Source of the DNA: Oxyruncus cristatus
Taxonomy: Eukaryota > Chordata > Aves > Passeriformes > Cotingidae
Assembly: GCA_013399855.1 (NCBI GenBank)
Contig: VXAY01005274.1
Coordinates: forward strand, 1,407,950 to 1,471,949
DNA: 64,000 nt
Direction: 5' to 3'
The notes beneath the pieces were generated by a model that saw nothing but the letters and a program-made list of their open reading frames with translations, was not told the origin of the DNA and did not search any database. Shown in pieces: positions 1 through 11,778 of the stretch (its first letter is position 1; each line of letters starts with the position of its first letter). The translations under genes and the position numbers were made by a program.

Positions 1-115
1 ATCTCCGCAGCCTCCACTGGACCCGCTCCAGGAGCTCCATGTCTCTCTTGTATTAGGAAGCCCAGGACTGGACACAGATCTACCCTCACCTGTTCCTAGC
101 AGAGGAAGGACAACA
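1..115 (-). repeat. CR1 LINE fragment, cut by window edge
   Basis: The stretch reads as antisense CR1 3' sequence, with the phrases 'cactggacccgctccagga' and 'aggactggacacag' that recur in the other CR1 copies of this window (7270-7425, 51926-52780). It is truncated by the window start. No coding potential remains. Confidence 0.75.
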
Positions 116-3100
116 TCCTCCTGCAAGGAGAGCCCCACGTTCCCATGAACCGAAAGGCAGCAGCGTGAGCGCCAGTGAGTGTCCCAGGTGAGGTGCTGCA
201 GCCCCTGGGAATCAAACACTCAAACCCACTGGATTTCCACTGGTTTTGTATGTCTCCAGACAGGACATCCCCACTCCTGTCTGTGGGCACTTGTATGTCC
301 CATCAGTGTGATGATGTATATCCCACTCAGAGCAAAAGTTGAGTTACATCCTGTCTGAGCGCGGCTTTTCCTCGGCCACCCGGCACCACCCCGGATGATT
401 TTACACGAACAGACCAACCATTGTTCCTTGTAGATGGCTGCAGACCATGCTGGGGACCCAAGCTGCTGTTTCCATGGCAGCACGTAGACGATTCCACTTG
501 TGAGCAGCACGACTACTAAAATCCAAACAAAAATAAACATGGAGAGTGACTTCCTCCATCCTGCTCCTTGGCTTTTTGGGAGCCTTCATCCTTTGCTCCA
601 TGCTGAAAACCACAGGCTGACACTGTGGCTTTCCCCTGGAGTTCCCTGGGGCTGTGTGAGCAGTGGCAGTGGTGTTTGGGGCACTGCACAGCCTCAGCCA
701 CACAGCCAGGTCAGCTCAGGTCAGCATGAGACAGAAGCCCCCTGGAGCCAAGGCTATTTAGCAAGTGGAGGATGGTCCCAGGGGAGAGGGTGGGACCCTG
801 GGATGCCCTTGGCTACTCAAGAAAGAAAACTGAGGCACTTCTTGGCGATGCAAAACTGATTTCCCAAGTTACTGAGTTCCTAAGCACTACCTGCTTAGTG
901 GAGCAGCTTTATTTCTGACCATTAATTCCCCATCAAAAAATACTCAAGTGCAAAAGGAAAAAGAAGGAGATTCTGTATTCAAAGTTGTTCATGGAGATGG
1001 GAACAGACAGGAGCCTGCAGGTGGTTTGCAAACCCTTTCTGGCAATCTCATGCTCAGTCAGCACACAGGTACAACCCTGTGCCCAAGGGCAGTAAGTGCC
1101 TGAGCCCCCTGGGCTTCCTGTGCTCCAGCACCCCGTGTTTGGGCTGGCACTTCCCGAAATGGTGCTTTCAAACATTCCTTTTATGTTTCCAGGATGACAC
1201 TCAATGATCTGCAGCAGCTCAGCAGAGCAAAAGTTGAGTTAGATAAGCTCAGAAAGGTGACACCCCCGAGTTTGGGCTGGGCTTTGACAAGACAGACACG
1301 TGGCTTGTCCTTCTCCATGGCAGGGACTGAGAGGCACAGCTGGGATTTGCAGAACTAGCCTGGGGTCTAATAAATGCAGAAGACAACTAAGTATTTTTCC
1401 TTCCGAGAAATGAACGCCAGAAATTCTCCACTCAAACTTAATCCAGTTGTTGAGCCACGTTTAACCTTCAGCCACTTTCACGTCTCCTTTCTACAGTTTC
1501 CACGCTGGTTTTGGCAAAACGCACTGCAACGTGTGCAAAGCCTTGAAGGAAAATTCATTCTGCTCCCCAAACTCAGCGGATATTTATAGCTAAATAAGGG
1601 GCACAGAAGGGCAGGCTGGGCACAGGGGTGGGAGGGCTCAGGAAGAGGAAATCACCTTTTACCAGCAGCAGCTGCTGGGCTTCCTCTTCGAGGCCACACA
1701 TGGCTATTTGCATGAACAAGGCTTCTAGAGGAAAAAAAAAAAAAAGGAGGAAAAATGGGAAGAAAAGAAAGAATTGGCTGCCTGTGGTCTGGCCACAGGA
1801 GCCTGAGGCATCCCAACAGGAGTCAGCCCAGTTCTTGTAGTGCTTGGGGAATAAAAGAAGTCTGTCTAATCCCATATCTTATCTCTATAATGGCTACTAG
1901 TCGATATCTAAGGAAAAGGTTAAGAGGGAGTCAGGCACTCAGGGTCAGGCAAGCATTGGCATCCCTGGGACCCCCTCCAAGCCTCCAGTGATGTGCAGTT
2001 AAACAAATCCCTCAGCCAGAGAGGACGCTGCTGCCTCAATTCATTGTTCTTCCATTAATTGTTCCTGCCGCATTACAAACATATTTTTGGCATCTGGCAG
2101 CAAGGGGTTCCCGCATTAATTCTCCCGGGTGATGTGCCCTTTTGCATACCTGGAGCGTGCCACAGGCCTGTTTCAGCTGTTGCTTTCCGCTCCTTGTTGG
2201 AAAGAAGTGGGAATGGTCCTTCCCTGCTTGCACACACATAGAGACACTAAATGCTCCTGTTTTCATCTGCACTCAGTGTGGGGAGCTTGACAGCTCCAAG
2301 AGCCTATAAACAGGTGTAAGTCTCAGTTGGAGAGACAGGAGCTGCTTGTGCAGGTAGTTAAAAAGCAGCATTAGCACCAGGGCTGCCTACACGCTCCAAG
2401 GAAGCATCACCAACCCCTCCAGTCTAACATCTTCTCAAATATTAACGTCTCCCAATCTGCACGTGAAGGTGTGAGCTGTGTGCCTCCGTCCCCTGCAATG
2501 CACTGAGAGGAGCAGCTCTCTTCCTTTAGTTGTTACCTGTTTGGAATCCTCTGCTGCAACTACTGCTGCAGGTACCTTCCCATCCACCGCAAGGACATTC
2601 CCAACCAATGCAGGCACCTTCCCACCTGCTGGGCTCTTCCCTCGGCACTGCCTGAGCTGACTCTTCCCTACAGAGATGTTCCCTTCCTGTGCATGGACCA
2701 TGAGCAGGAACGACCCCATTGCTTTTAAGGCACCATGGTTTGGACAGGTGTGGGTGGAAGGAAGGGTGGAATGAGGTGAGTACAGGCCCTGAGTAAACAC
2801 GGTGGGCTCCAGTGTGTCTACATTTCACATGAGTGCCACCAGCCCCTGGGCCCTGACTGACCTAAGCCATGGCTGCTCAACTCCCAAGTCCTCCCTCTTC
2901 CAAAGGCACCACATGGGGGGGACTTCAGCAGTGGCATGAGCTCCCTGTGGTCTGTGTCAGGATGGCAGAGGGCACATAGGCAGCTGCCACCCCCACCGAA
3001 GGGGACCCCAGGCTGTGTCACCGTCCAGCCGCTCTCCGAGGTCAGGGAGCTGGAACTCATGGGGACAGCTGAGCGTGGCACAGACCATCCTCTTCCAGCG

Positions 3101-6100
3101 CCCTCTGCCCTGCAGGAGCAGATCTGCCGATGCACGGTGTCACTCAGGCCAGGAACTGTCACATCACCGTCCGGGCAACCACAGTCTCCCCGAAACCAGC
3201 TGGTGCCCAGCGTCCGGCAGCGGCTCCAGGGCAGGGGCCAGGGCAGCCCGAGAGCTCGGATCCGTGTGAAACAACGATGCCATCCAGTGGCCGGTGAGCC
3301 CGCGCTCCCCTTGGCACATCCACGCAACCTCTACCTGCCTTGGGCTTGGCTTTTTGTTTATTTTTGACACCAACAGAGCCGCCCTGTCCCCCTGCATGAC
3401 CCCGTCCCCACGGGCTGCCCGGCACCCACGCTCTGCCCACTCGCTCACAGGGCAGAGCAGTGGTGGCAGGAGACATGACACTGCCAGCTGTCACATTTAG
3501 AGTAAATAGGGACTCAGAAGAGAGGGCCAGCATCTATTGGAAGTTCAAACATCCAATTAAATGTTCTTTTCTCTAAAAATAATAAAGTAATTTAACTTAG
3601 AAAAGTGACGAACAGATTCCTTGGCAAGAATGGTCTGAAATAGAAACAACTTTGAGCTGTCAGCATTCACCACTGTTATTTCTCCTTTGCTTTAGTGAAC
3701 TTTAGTATCTGTTATCCATTGCCTGCCTCAGCTGCTGTCTGGCTTGGCAGATATTTTACAATACATTTAATCTTATTTCTACTTTATATAGAAACCACAA
3801 TTGTACCTGCTGAAACACACTTCCCAGTCACTAAAGAAAGAAAACAAAAGAAACATTTTCCTCTTGTTGGACTCTCTTTTTTTTTAGCCTTTAGACTCAA
3901 AAAAGCACCTTTCCTGTACCTTTTTTTCCATAACTACGTGGACTATATACTTTTTTTTTTTAAAAAAAAAAAGATGCAACAGCTCTCTCCATGAACTTTA
4001 GTGATTCCCAGGAGCCAGGGCTGTTCAGGTACCCACCAAAAAGGCCCTAAAACTGTGAAACATGACAAAACTGCAAGATTTTGCCATAGATGCCAAATGA
4101 AGCAGATGTTCCTGGGGGCAGCATGATTTGTGGCACAAGAGCCTTGACTGGGCAGCACAGGGCCCTCGGCCTGCAGTGAAAAGGAGGGGCTTTGTTCTGC
4201 CTTCTCTCCCTGGCAGACTTTGTGATGAAAAGGCAGAAAATGATCAGACACAAACTGGAGCAAATCGTCTCCATCCAGACAAGGATGAAAAGAGGGCAAA
4301 GAGTAGAGCTGGTTCAATAGCAAAACACCAGTTGCAGGAAGATTTCCCAGGCACTGGGCTGACTCCACTGTTTTGTAGGAGATCACAGAGACCAGCAGCT
4401 ACTGCTACTTGTGAGGATCCTGGATACTGCCAGAATTTTGCCCGGAGTAATTTTCCTCTTCAGATAATTTCATCCCTGTCCTTTCTCTCTTTCCTTTCCT
4501 CCGTGAGAGCTGACAGCTTCTCCCTTTGGAGCTGTATTGTTTTCCCCGTGGGAACCAGGCTGTGATGTGACTGTTCCCAGCGGAGCAGAGTGGGTGGTGG
4601 GGAGATGGCACAGCTTTCCCTTTCAGGGATGTGCAAGGACACCCTCTCCCTACCTGCAGCCTGCCTGGACTGTGCAATGAGCCTGGCAAGTTCCCAGGCA
4701 GCTGGGGGAGAAGGGGGATTGTGCTGAATTCCCCAGGACCTCTTCACCCTCATCCGGACTAGGTTAGCCCAAGCCACTGCCTGCTGATTCCTTCATCACC
4801 AGGCTGTCTCCAGTGATGCATTAATCCTGACCCTAATCTTTATTTTTATCACAGGAAATCCAGTGCCATCACCTGCAGCTCACTGCTTTCTCTTTCCAGC
4901 TCAGTTTTGTCTGCCAGGGAAAGCACACATGGGTAGATAAGCACATGCTGGCAGCACAGTAACTGCTTTACTGCAGTTAGAGATCTGCAGAAGCAACTTT
5001 GTGCCATTATACAGGGCGTGTGTTTCCAGGAACAGGCACTGGGAGCAAGGAGAACAGCCCTCCATGCAGCAATCAGTGTCTCCAACACTTTCTAGAAGGG
5101 AAAGCAATCAGCACGAGCCACAACCTTTACTCCTTAAACTTCCCCAGAGGAAACATTTCAAAGCATCAAAAGGATTTAAACCTGTCCAGCTGCTGCTGAG
5201 GCATAATTAACAGTTGCACAGTCAGCTCCAACTGCAGCTGACAAAGCCTTAGCAGCAATCCTCTGTTTATCACACTCCTGGAGTATTTATAGATCCACAG
5301 CAAGGCAGGGGGGAGAGAGAAAAGGAGAATAATAGGTGAGCTGCTTACTGGGAGGGGGAAACATTTGCTTTCAGCTGCATGGCATTTCCTTGGCCCCTGG
5401 TGAAGCTTTAGGAGGGATAGGCAAGCAGGATGCAGCCTGTTCCCAGTGGGACACAGAGGCAGGTCCTCGGGTGGGAGATGTGGGGAGTCCTTCCCCAGCT
5501 GAGACATTGAAGCCCTTTGGCAAACAGGGCGACTGTGGCTGTTGCAGTGGGGTTCTGGGGCACACAAGTGCTCTGTGTCCTCACCAGGAGCCCTTTCCTC
5601 CCTGGGAATAGGCCCTTCCTGCTCACATCTGCCTCCACCAGGAGCTGCAGGTGATGAGAAACCAGCCTGATCTTCCACAACTGTAACTGTAAACTGACCT
5701 TGGACTGTGTAATTCACCTCTCCTCTGTGTTGTGTACAACCCTGGGCCTCTCCACTGATATAAAAATAGCAATTACCCTTGAGCTCCCTTGGCAATCTGT
5801 GGGAAATGGAGGAATGCTGGGTCCCTGGGATGCTTGAACTGTAGGCTGGAAGGAGATGCTGGAGTTGATGGGGTGGGAGATATGGGCAAGCAGATAGGGC
5901 AGGGGCTGCCAGCAAGATCCCAGCTACTCTGGGCTGGAGAGGGAAGGAGGTTGCCAGCCCAGCTCTCCTTTCCAAGGGAAGGCATCCCATAAAAACTGCT
6001 GTGTATCTCTTTGGCATTTTCACAGCTCTCCCAGGCCTGAGCAGGAACTGCTCACATAAAACAGCTGTGTCCCACTGCAGGGGGCCGCAGGACCTGCTGC

Positions 6101-6680
6101 TCTTACCGTAATCTCATCTGCTCTGAACTGCACCAGGCTGTGCCCAGGAATTATCAGCACTGATTTTATTTCCTGCTGTGGCTTTATGACCCCACTGAGA
6201 CCATAAATGCATCTAAAGCCTGACTAAAACAAATTCATTTTCCCCATAAAGAGTCTTATAAAGGAAATTATGGCGATGCTATTCCAAAGGGGAAGGATGG
6301 TCATAATCCTTGCAGGTAACAAGACTTCTTTACTAACTTGCTGCTCAGCCACAAAACCGCCCCATTACTCATGGCTAATGTAACCTCCCTGGGGAGTTGC
6401 CTCATGCTGTGATGGCCTGAGAGGACTGTTGGAGAAAGATGCTGCAGCTCTTGAGGGCTGCACCCCACTTGCCCCCACACCTAGAGCACACTGAGTACAC
6501 CTGTCCATCCAGCCCTGCAAGGTCTGCACCGAGACCTTCAGTCAATCCAGCTCCACCCGACACAGCTTTTTCCCAAGGACCTGCAAGCAGCTGGGCACAC
6601 CATGCTCTGTAATCCATTCAAAATAGTCTTTTGAGCACAAGAAGACATATTCCTGAGCAGAGACGCAGGATTCCTTTTCC
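116..6680. other. Non-coding region, no recognised gene
   Basis: I see no conserved exon here. Many short open frames exist on both strands but none shows a known domain, repeated coding bias or paired splice sites. The stretch 2400-3500 is relatively GC-rich with overlapping open frames in several phases, which is what GC-rich DNA gives by chance. An imperfect repeat of about 28 bases with 'accttccca' or 'acattccca' cores sits near 2570-2645. The region may include part of the 3' UTR or downstream flank of the SLC26 paralog that ends at 8748. Confidence 0.6.
378..540 (-). other. Short ORF with a hydrophobic N-terminus, unrecognised
   Basis: A true ATG at 540 opens a frame starting with a strongly hydrophobic stretch of about 20 residues (FVWILVVVLLTSGIVYVLPW), then a W-L-V-C motif. 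A possible donor (GTAAAA) follows at about 388. The spacing of the two tryptophans and the cysteine loosely recalls the first membrane segment and first loop of claudin-like proteins. The start context is weak (T at -3) and no second exon was found. It may be chance, so it is listed only as a candidate exon. Confidence 0.12.
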
Positions 6681-6686
6681 ATACAC

Positions 6687-6692
6687 TTTATT
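6687..6692 (-). terminator. Candidate poly(A) signal for the SLC26 paralog
   Basis: TTTATT on the plus strand reads AATAAA followed by G on the minus strand, about 2.06 kb downstream of the stop codon at 8748. It is the best-placed canonical signal seen, but the interval contains CR1 pieces and earlier variant signals could be used. Confidence 0.25.
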
Positions 6693-7269
6693 TACAACAG
6701 TCTCCTGTCCCTGGGCTTCCAAGCTACAGTTCCCTTCAGAGGAAGGTGCTGCATTGCTTGGATGAGGCCAGAGGAATAGTTACATAGAAATATTCAACAC
6801 AGAAGGTGTTTTTACAGATGGATTCAGTGGAGGGGAAGCTATTCTGGCACTTGGCAGTGCTGTGGAGCCTTGAGAGCTTAGAGCACAGACTCACCCCTGG
6901 GATGCAGCAGCGGGGCCAGCAGGATGCTGCCTGTCCCTGTCCCAGCCCAGCAGAAAGGACAGGTCCAATATGGAGCTGAGGCTCCTCCAGCTGCAGACCT
7001 GGAAGTGCTGGAGGTATGGGACAGCCCTGCCCCACTGCTGGGAGTGACAGCTCCACATCTCCAGCTGCAGGCAGGATCCAGCTACACATGTGGATGTGCA
7101 GTGCAGGTAGCACTGGCCCTGCCAGGCACTGGGAGAACTGTGGCTCTTGCAAGCTCTAGCACAGGTCTCCTGATTTACAGTTTATGAAGAGCAACTGGTG
7201 ATGTCTGGTACCTTTTTTTTTGCGGGGGGGGCAGAAAATCTGTAACTTCAACCATGGAATACTGACAGA

Positions 7270-7425
7270 CAGTGATGAGGCCCCCTCTCAGTGTCTCTTC
7301 TTGAGGCTGAACAGGCCCAGCTTCCTCAGCCTTTTCTTGTCAGGGAGATGTTCCAATCCCTTCATCATCTCTACAACCTCCACTGGACCTGCTCCAGGAG
7401 CTCCATGTCTCTCTTGACCTTGCTT
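7270..7425 (-). repeat. CR1 LINE fragment
   Basis: Antisense CR1 3' sequence: 'aggctgaacaggcccagctt', 'cagccttttcttgtcaggga' and 'cactggacctgctccaggag' are typical. It is the same part of the consensus as the fragment at the window start. It lies in the presumed 3' flank or 3' UTR of the SLC26 paralog. Confidence 0.8.
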
Positions 7426-7654
7426 GCAGCTCCTCTTTCCTTTGCCTTAGTGTCTCATCTTGACCCTCCCTCTCCCCAGAAAGCAATCAGATGGTGGTTA
7501 ATGCCAGGGTGCCACAAGGAATAGGATTTTTGGGCATAGAGCTCATGTCACTCACAGACCTCTGGGGATAAACCCCTTGCAAAACCTCCTCCTCAGATGT
7601 CACAGCAGAACAATGGCAGCCACAGGCCAGGGGGTAGGAGCACCTGTGACATTG

Positions 7655-7910
7655 AAAGGCTGAGGGAAGAGGAAGGGAAAAGCTTCGTGGTGTTCTAATT
7701 GTGGCCTTCCAATACCTGAAGGGAGCTAACAAGAAAGATGGAGACTATTTACAAGGGCCTGGAGTGACAGGACAAGGGGAAATGTCTTCCCGCTGATAGA
7801 GGGCAGGGTTAGACATTAGTAAGGGTTACATATTAGGAAGAAACTTTTCCCTGTGAGGGTGGTGATGCCCCAGCACAAGTTGCCCAAAGAAGCTGTGGCT
7901 GCCCTGAGTT
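7655..7910 (+). repeat. CR1 LINE, left piece of a split copy
   Basis: Sense CR1 sequence: 'ggccttccaatacctgaagg', 'attaggaagaaacttttccc' and 'agaagctgtggctgccct'. The copy stops abruptly just after the 'gctgtggctgccc' motif. The consensus continues 400 bases later at 8311, so the two pieces look like one element split by other DNA. Confidence 0.8.
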
Positions 7911-8310
7911 TGTTTTTAATCTAAAGCTGTTATGATTTCATTACCTTTTCCCTTTCAGTCTAAGGACTTTTTATGTGCATTTTTCAAGGCATTTCAGTTG
8001 TGAAGCAGGAGAGGTTGCTCTGTGTTGCTATTTGGATACTGTCTTGAAGCTGCAGGAAGACTCAAATTTGAGAGTTGCTAAACCTTTCTCCTCCTAGAGA
8101 ACTACATCTGTTCATCTGAACAAGGCCTTTCAAAAGATACAGGATGCACTGAAAATAAGGCTTTCCTGTCTCGAGGAGAAGTGGCTTACACAAAGGCTAC
8201 ATTTTAGACTTAAACATGGGACAAGGATCAACAATTGCACCTAAGGCCTTTTCAGTGCAGATATTCAGACCTATTCTTACACTGTGTGATTGAACTTTCC
8301 ATTAAATTAG
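7911..8310. other. About 400 bases separating two halves of one CR1
   Basis: This AT-richer segment carries no CR1 similarity and no recognisable element. Its flanks are consecutive parts of the CR1 3' end, so it was either inserted into the CR1 or is the product of a rearrangement. I saw no clear target-site duplication or terminal repeat. Confidence 0.4.
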
Positions 8311-8405
8311 ATCAATAGCGTTCAGGGCCAGGTTGGACGGGGCTCGGAGCAACCTGGTCTAATGGAAGGTGTCCCTGCCCATGGCCGGGGGCTGGAAGGG
8401 GATGC
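8311..8405 (+). repeat. CR1 LINE, right piece of a split copy
   Basis: Sense CR1 3' sequence resumes with 'gttcagggccaggttggacg', 'caacctggtctaatggaagg' and 'tgtccctgcccatggc'. In intact copies such as 16625-16800 these words follow the last words of the 7655-7910 piece almost directly. Confidence 0.75.
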
Positions 8406-8409
8406 GCTT

Positions 8410-8640
8410 TAAGGCGTGTACCCCCCCCCAGAGCAGCCCGGGACCCCCTGACCCCGCAGCGCGTCTCACTCGCGCCCCCCCGCGCCCCCGCGGGGCAGGT
8501 GCAGGGCGGGAGCGCGTCCAGCGCCGCCCGGGCTCCCACCGGCACGACGGACCCCGAAACGCATCCCGGACGATTGACCCGTTGCCAGTCTCTCCTCAGA
8601 TCTCTCCCCCCCCATCCTTCTGCCCCACGCCGCTGCTGGC
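8410..8640. promoter_or_regulatory. Small CpG-rich patch beside the SLC26 paralog stop codon
   Basis: CpG-dense, C-rich sequence ('cgcgcccccgcggggcaggt', 'agcgccgcccgggctcccac') lies about 110-340 bases beyond the stop codon of the SLC26 paralog, in a neighbourhood otherwise poor in CpG. It could be GC-rich 3' UTR, an orphan CpG island or the promoter of an antisense transcript. Nothing in the sequence decides between these. Confidence 0.3.
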
Positions 8641-8747
8641 AGATCGTCACAAGTCTCTCCTGCGCGCTCTGAGTGCACCAAGACTGAAACTGCTCTCGAG
8701 TTCGTACCAAGCCCTTCCCCGCTAGAAATCATTCCTCACACACAGGT

Positions 8748-11700
8748 CTACAAAGACACCTGGAAGTTCAGGTCTTCAGGGTCCAGGAGAGCGTCCTGTT
8801 TCTCCTTGCTTTCCTCCTGGTGCACATGGTACCACCGCTGAGCAAACTGCACTGCCTCATGGATGCTGTGAAAAGCCAGCTGACCCTCACTGCCTGTCTC
8901 ACCCGCCCAGCCTCCCTCCCGGAGCCGGTGGCGGATGGAGGGGTTGCAGTTGGCCAGGAGCACCTGGACACCAATCTTCTTATAGTCGTGATGTGTCTCC
9001 TTTAGCACAGAGAGACCCGCAGTATCTATGAACTGCATTGCCCCGCAGTCAAGGATTAAGCTGTGCATATCTATGGAGGGAGGACAGGCATCTGCTGCAG
9101 ACTTCTCAGCCCTTTTCTTGGCCTGTTTCAGGCAGTCAAACCCAGTGCCCAAAAAGCTCTTGCTGTTGCCTGTCTCTGGGTTTGCCTGGGCCCCCACCCT
9201 TTGGTGTTTAGCAGCCAGCAGAATAGGATTTACCCCAGTTCTCTGATACAGAACAGTCTTGAAATAGTCCTTGTTGGCGTAGTAGAGGGACGACTCGAAG
9301 CGGAAGATTTTGATGTTGGCGATGCTGCTGAGCTGCTTGTAAGTGGACTGGTCCTCATAGATCTCCGTGTCGCTGACCTTGCCCAGGAGCGTGGCCCTGG
9401 GTCTCTGCGTGCGGAAGATGATGCAGAGCAGAGCGACGCAGACGCCCACAAGGAGCCCGATCTCTGTGGTGATCAGGGTGGAGCACAGCATGGTCACCCA
9501 CCACACCACCGTGTCCAGCCGGCTGAGCCGCCACATCCGGGGGGTGTCACGGAACTTCCTCAGGCCCCCCCGCAGGTTGACGATGGTGACCACCCCCAGG
9601 ATGGAGGTCTGCAGCGAGTAGAAGAGCGGGGAGATCCACAGCAGCACCAGCAGCAGCACCAGGGAGGTGACCAGGCCAGAGACCTGGGTCTGGGTCCCCG
9701 TGGACTCCTTCAGCAGAGTCTTGGTCAGGGCTGCAGAGCTGGCGAAGCAGTAGAAGAAGGAAGGGATCAGGTTGCACATGCCGATGGCGATCATCTCCTG
9801 GTTGGCACGGACAGTGTAGCCGTGCTTTTTGCCAAAGATTTCTGCCAGGGAGACGGTCATGGCAAAGCCAATAACAGCAATGGGCAGAGCGTCAACTGCC
9901 AGGCTGGGAAACAGGCTTATATCTGGTAGAGTGGGTTTCTTGAAACCAGTGGGGATATCCCCACAAACAGCAGACTTGTATCGCTTTTCAAAGTTGAAGT
10001 AGTGAGATATGATTGTGGCTACGATGACCACCAGCAGCTCTATGGGGAAAGGGGCCTTCATCTTCTCCTTGTACCAGTCATTGATCTCCTTGACAGGCAC
10101 TATGATGGCCAAAGCAACCAGGCTGGTGACCAGGTCACAGATGTTGGTGTTCTGAATGTATCCGAAAAGGTCAACCCAGGTCAGGATGAATGACCCCACC
10201 CCTTCGTGACGAGGGATTTTCAGTCCCAGGAGATACTTCATCTGGGAGGTGATAATGGTGAGGCTGGAGCCGGTCACAAAGCCACCAAGGAGGGGTTCTG
10301 ACAGGTAGACAGCCACAAATCCCAGCTGTAAAACCCCCAGCAGGATCTGAAAAGCAAACCAGCCATACCTTTAGCACAGATGAGAAGGGCTGGAAGAGGT
10401 CAGTTTGCTTCCAGTTTAGCAGCTTCGGCTACTCTGTCTGATGAGCATTCAGTGTGAGGCTGAGGACTTTGCCTTCAGTAGTTAATCTGGTACACGAAAA
10501 ATTAAAGAGACCTACCTCTAACACCTGTCTGTGGCTATAGGGGTGCCATACAAAGAAGCCTATGAGGTCCCTGCTGCTGCCTCCTTAGAAGCAATAAGCA
10601 CATGGTTAACACTGAGAATCCAGGCAGCAGCCCCACCAAAGCAGCTCTGAGTATCACTCGGTGGCATAAAAACACTGTGACACTCTAAATTTTAGTTGTC
10701 CCAGTGAAAAAGCCTAAAGTTGTCCCCCTAAGCCCAGGCAGTGGGGACACTGCCAGGGAGCATGGCAGGGTCCTTGAAGGTGGTTCTTGTCAGCCCCAAG
10801 TCTGCTCTAAGCTGCCCAGCTCCAGGACTGGGGTGATAGGGTGGTGGTTCACAGTTCCTCTTCTCCCTTGCTATGTCTGATCATGAGGATGTTTCAGACA
10901 CATTCAAGGATCTGGGCTATCACATGGGGGGAAACAAACCCCCCCCACTCGGCCGTGTTTGCACTTTTTAAAACCACTACATTCACAGAGAGTCAAGGAC
11001 GTTGGGGTCTAGCCACACCGGGAAATGTTTCTCCCAACTTGCAAGTCCAAACCAAGACCGGAGCTGAGAGATCTTAAACGCAGAGAAATTCCTAGCAGGG
11101 AAAGGACAGAGAGCAAACATTTGTACCTGGTAAAGACCAACCAGAAAGCTTAAGGAAAGGGCCACGGTGATGGCGTAGCAGCTCCTGTCGCAGGCAGCCG
11201 TCCCGTTGGCGGCGGAGGTGGCGTTGCCCGGCAGCGGGGAGCTGCTGGAGCTGCTGGAGCTGCTGGAGCTGTCGTCGCCGTAGCCCGCGAGCCGCAGGTG
11301 CCGGTTCACGCTCTGCCCCACCATCAGGCACAGCACCCCGAAGGAGCCCACGCAGTTGTGCCGCGAAGTGGCCACGGCGACGTAGATGATGTTGCAGAAG
11401 AAGTTGGTGTAGATCCCGTAGATGGGATCCTGGCTGGCTAAGAGGGAGTAGGAGACGGACTGAGGGATGGTGACTATCCCCACCAGGAGCCCGGATATGA
11501 CGTCCCCAAGCAACTGTGTCTTGATGTTGTAGCGGGGGAGCCAGTCCAGCACTGGGAACAGCCGGCACAGGAAGGTGATGATGGTTTGATGATTGCACGT
11601 GCAGACCTCTCTGGCTTTCTTTAGGATGAGTTCCTTGGCGCTGAAGTCTGTGGGCTCATACTCCTCCAACTTGACGTGGATGAAATTGGGGGGAGCCTCC

Positions 11701-11765
11701 GGTGGCCTTGGGGAGCCCAGTGTGTCTTTGCTTAGTCCAGACTTCTGGCTGGACGTGTCCTCCAT
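8748..11765 (-). CDS. SLC26A1/A2-type sulfate/anion transporter, tandem paralog of SLC26A2
   Basis: Two coding exons: 11765-11127 (213 codons) and 10346-8748, joined across a 780-base intron with CAG|GTACAA and TTTTCAG|ATC. They give about 745 residues (human SLC26A2 is 739). The start MEDTSSQ is chosen because its ATG has a strong context (GCCATGG) and lies 13 bases after a good acceptor (CCTGCCTTAG at 11779). A weaker in-frame ATG at 11819 would lie inside that intron. Order: cytosolic N-tail, the SLC26 membrane domain starting with a PQSVSYSLLA motif, an outer loop with an 11-serine run and N-glycosylation sites (NAT, NGT), the KKHGYTVRANQE signature, then a cytosolic STAS domain (about 533-723) with DTAGL near 654. 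Family members exchange sulfate, oxalate, chloride or bicarbonate. Many residues match SLC26A2, but IPRHEG, DTEIYED and YYANKDYF recall SLC26A1. Complete and apparently intact. Substrate is inferred, not shown. Confidence 0.9.
11239..11276 (-). repeat. Nine-base coding repeat encoding a serine tract
   Basis: The unit gagctgctg (AGC/TCC serine codons on the minus strand) repeats about four times and merges with TCGTCG. It encodes 11 consecutive serines in the outer loop of the SLC26 paralog, just before the NAT and NGT glycosylation sites. Such repeats are prone to length change between individuals and species. Confidence 0.85.
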
Positions 11766-11778
11766 GGCACCAGGAGAG

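Noticed and set aside
2818..3533. Several overlapping open frames on both strands
   Set aside because: GC-rich DNA with open frames in most phases; no conserved motif in any.
5166..6023. Minus-strand open frame of 285 codons
   Set aside because: No domain, odd composition (P, H, S, L rich), no paired splice sites; overlapping frames on both strands are also open. Most likely chance.
9063..9929. Plus-strand open frame of 288 codons
   Set aside because: Exactly antisense to the well-supported last exon of the SLC26 paralog; it is a shadow of that coding sequence.
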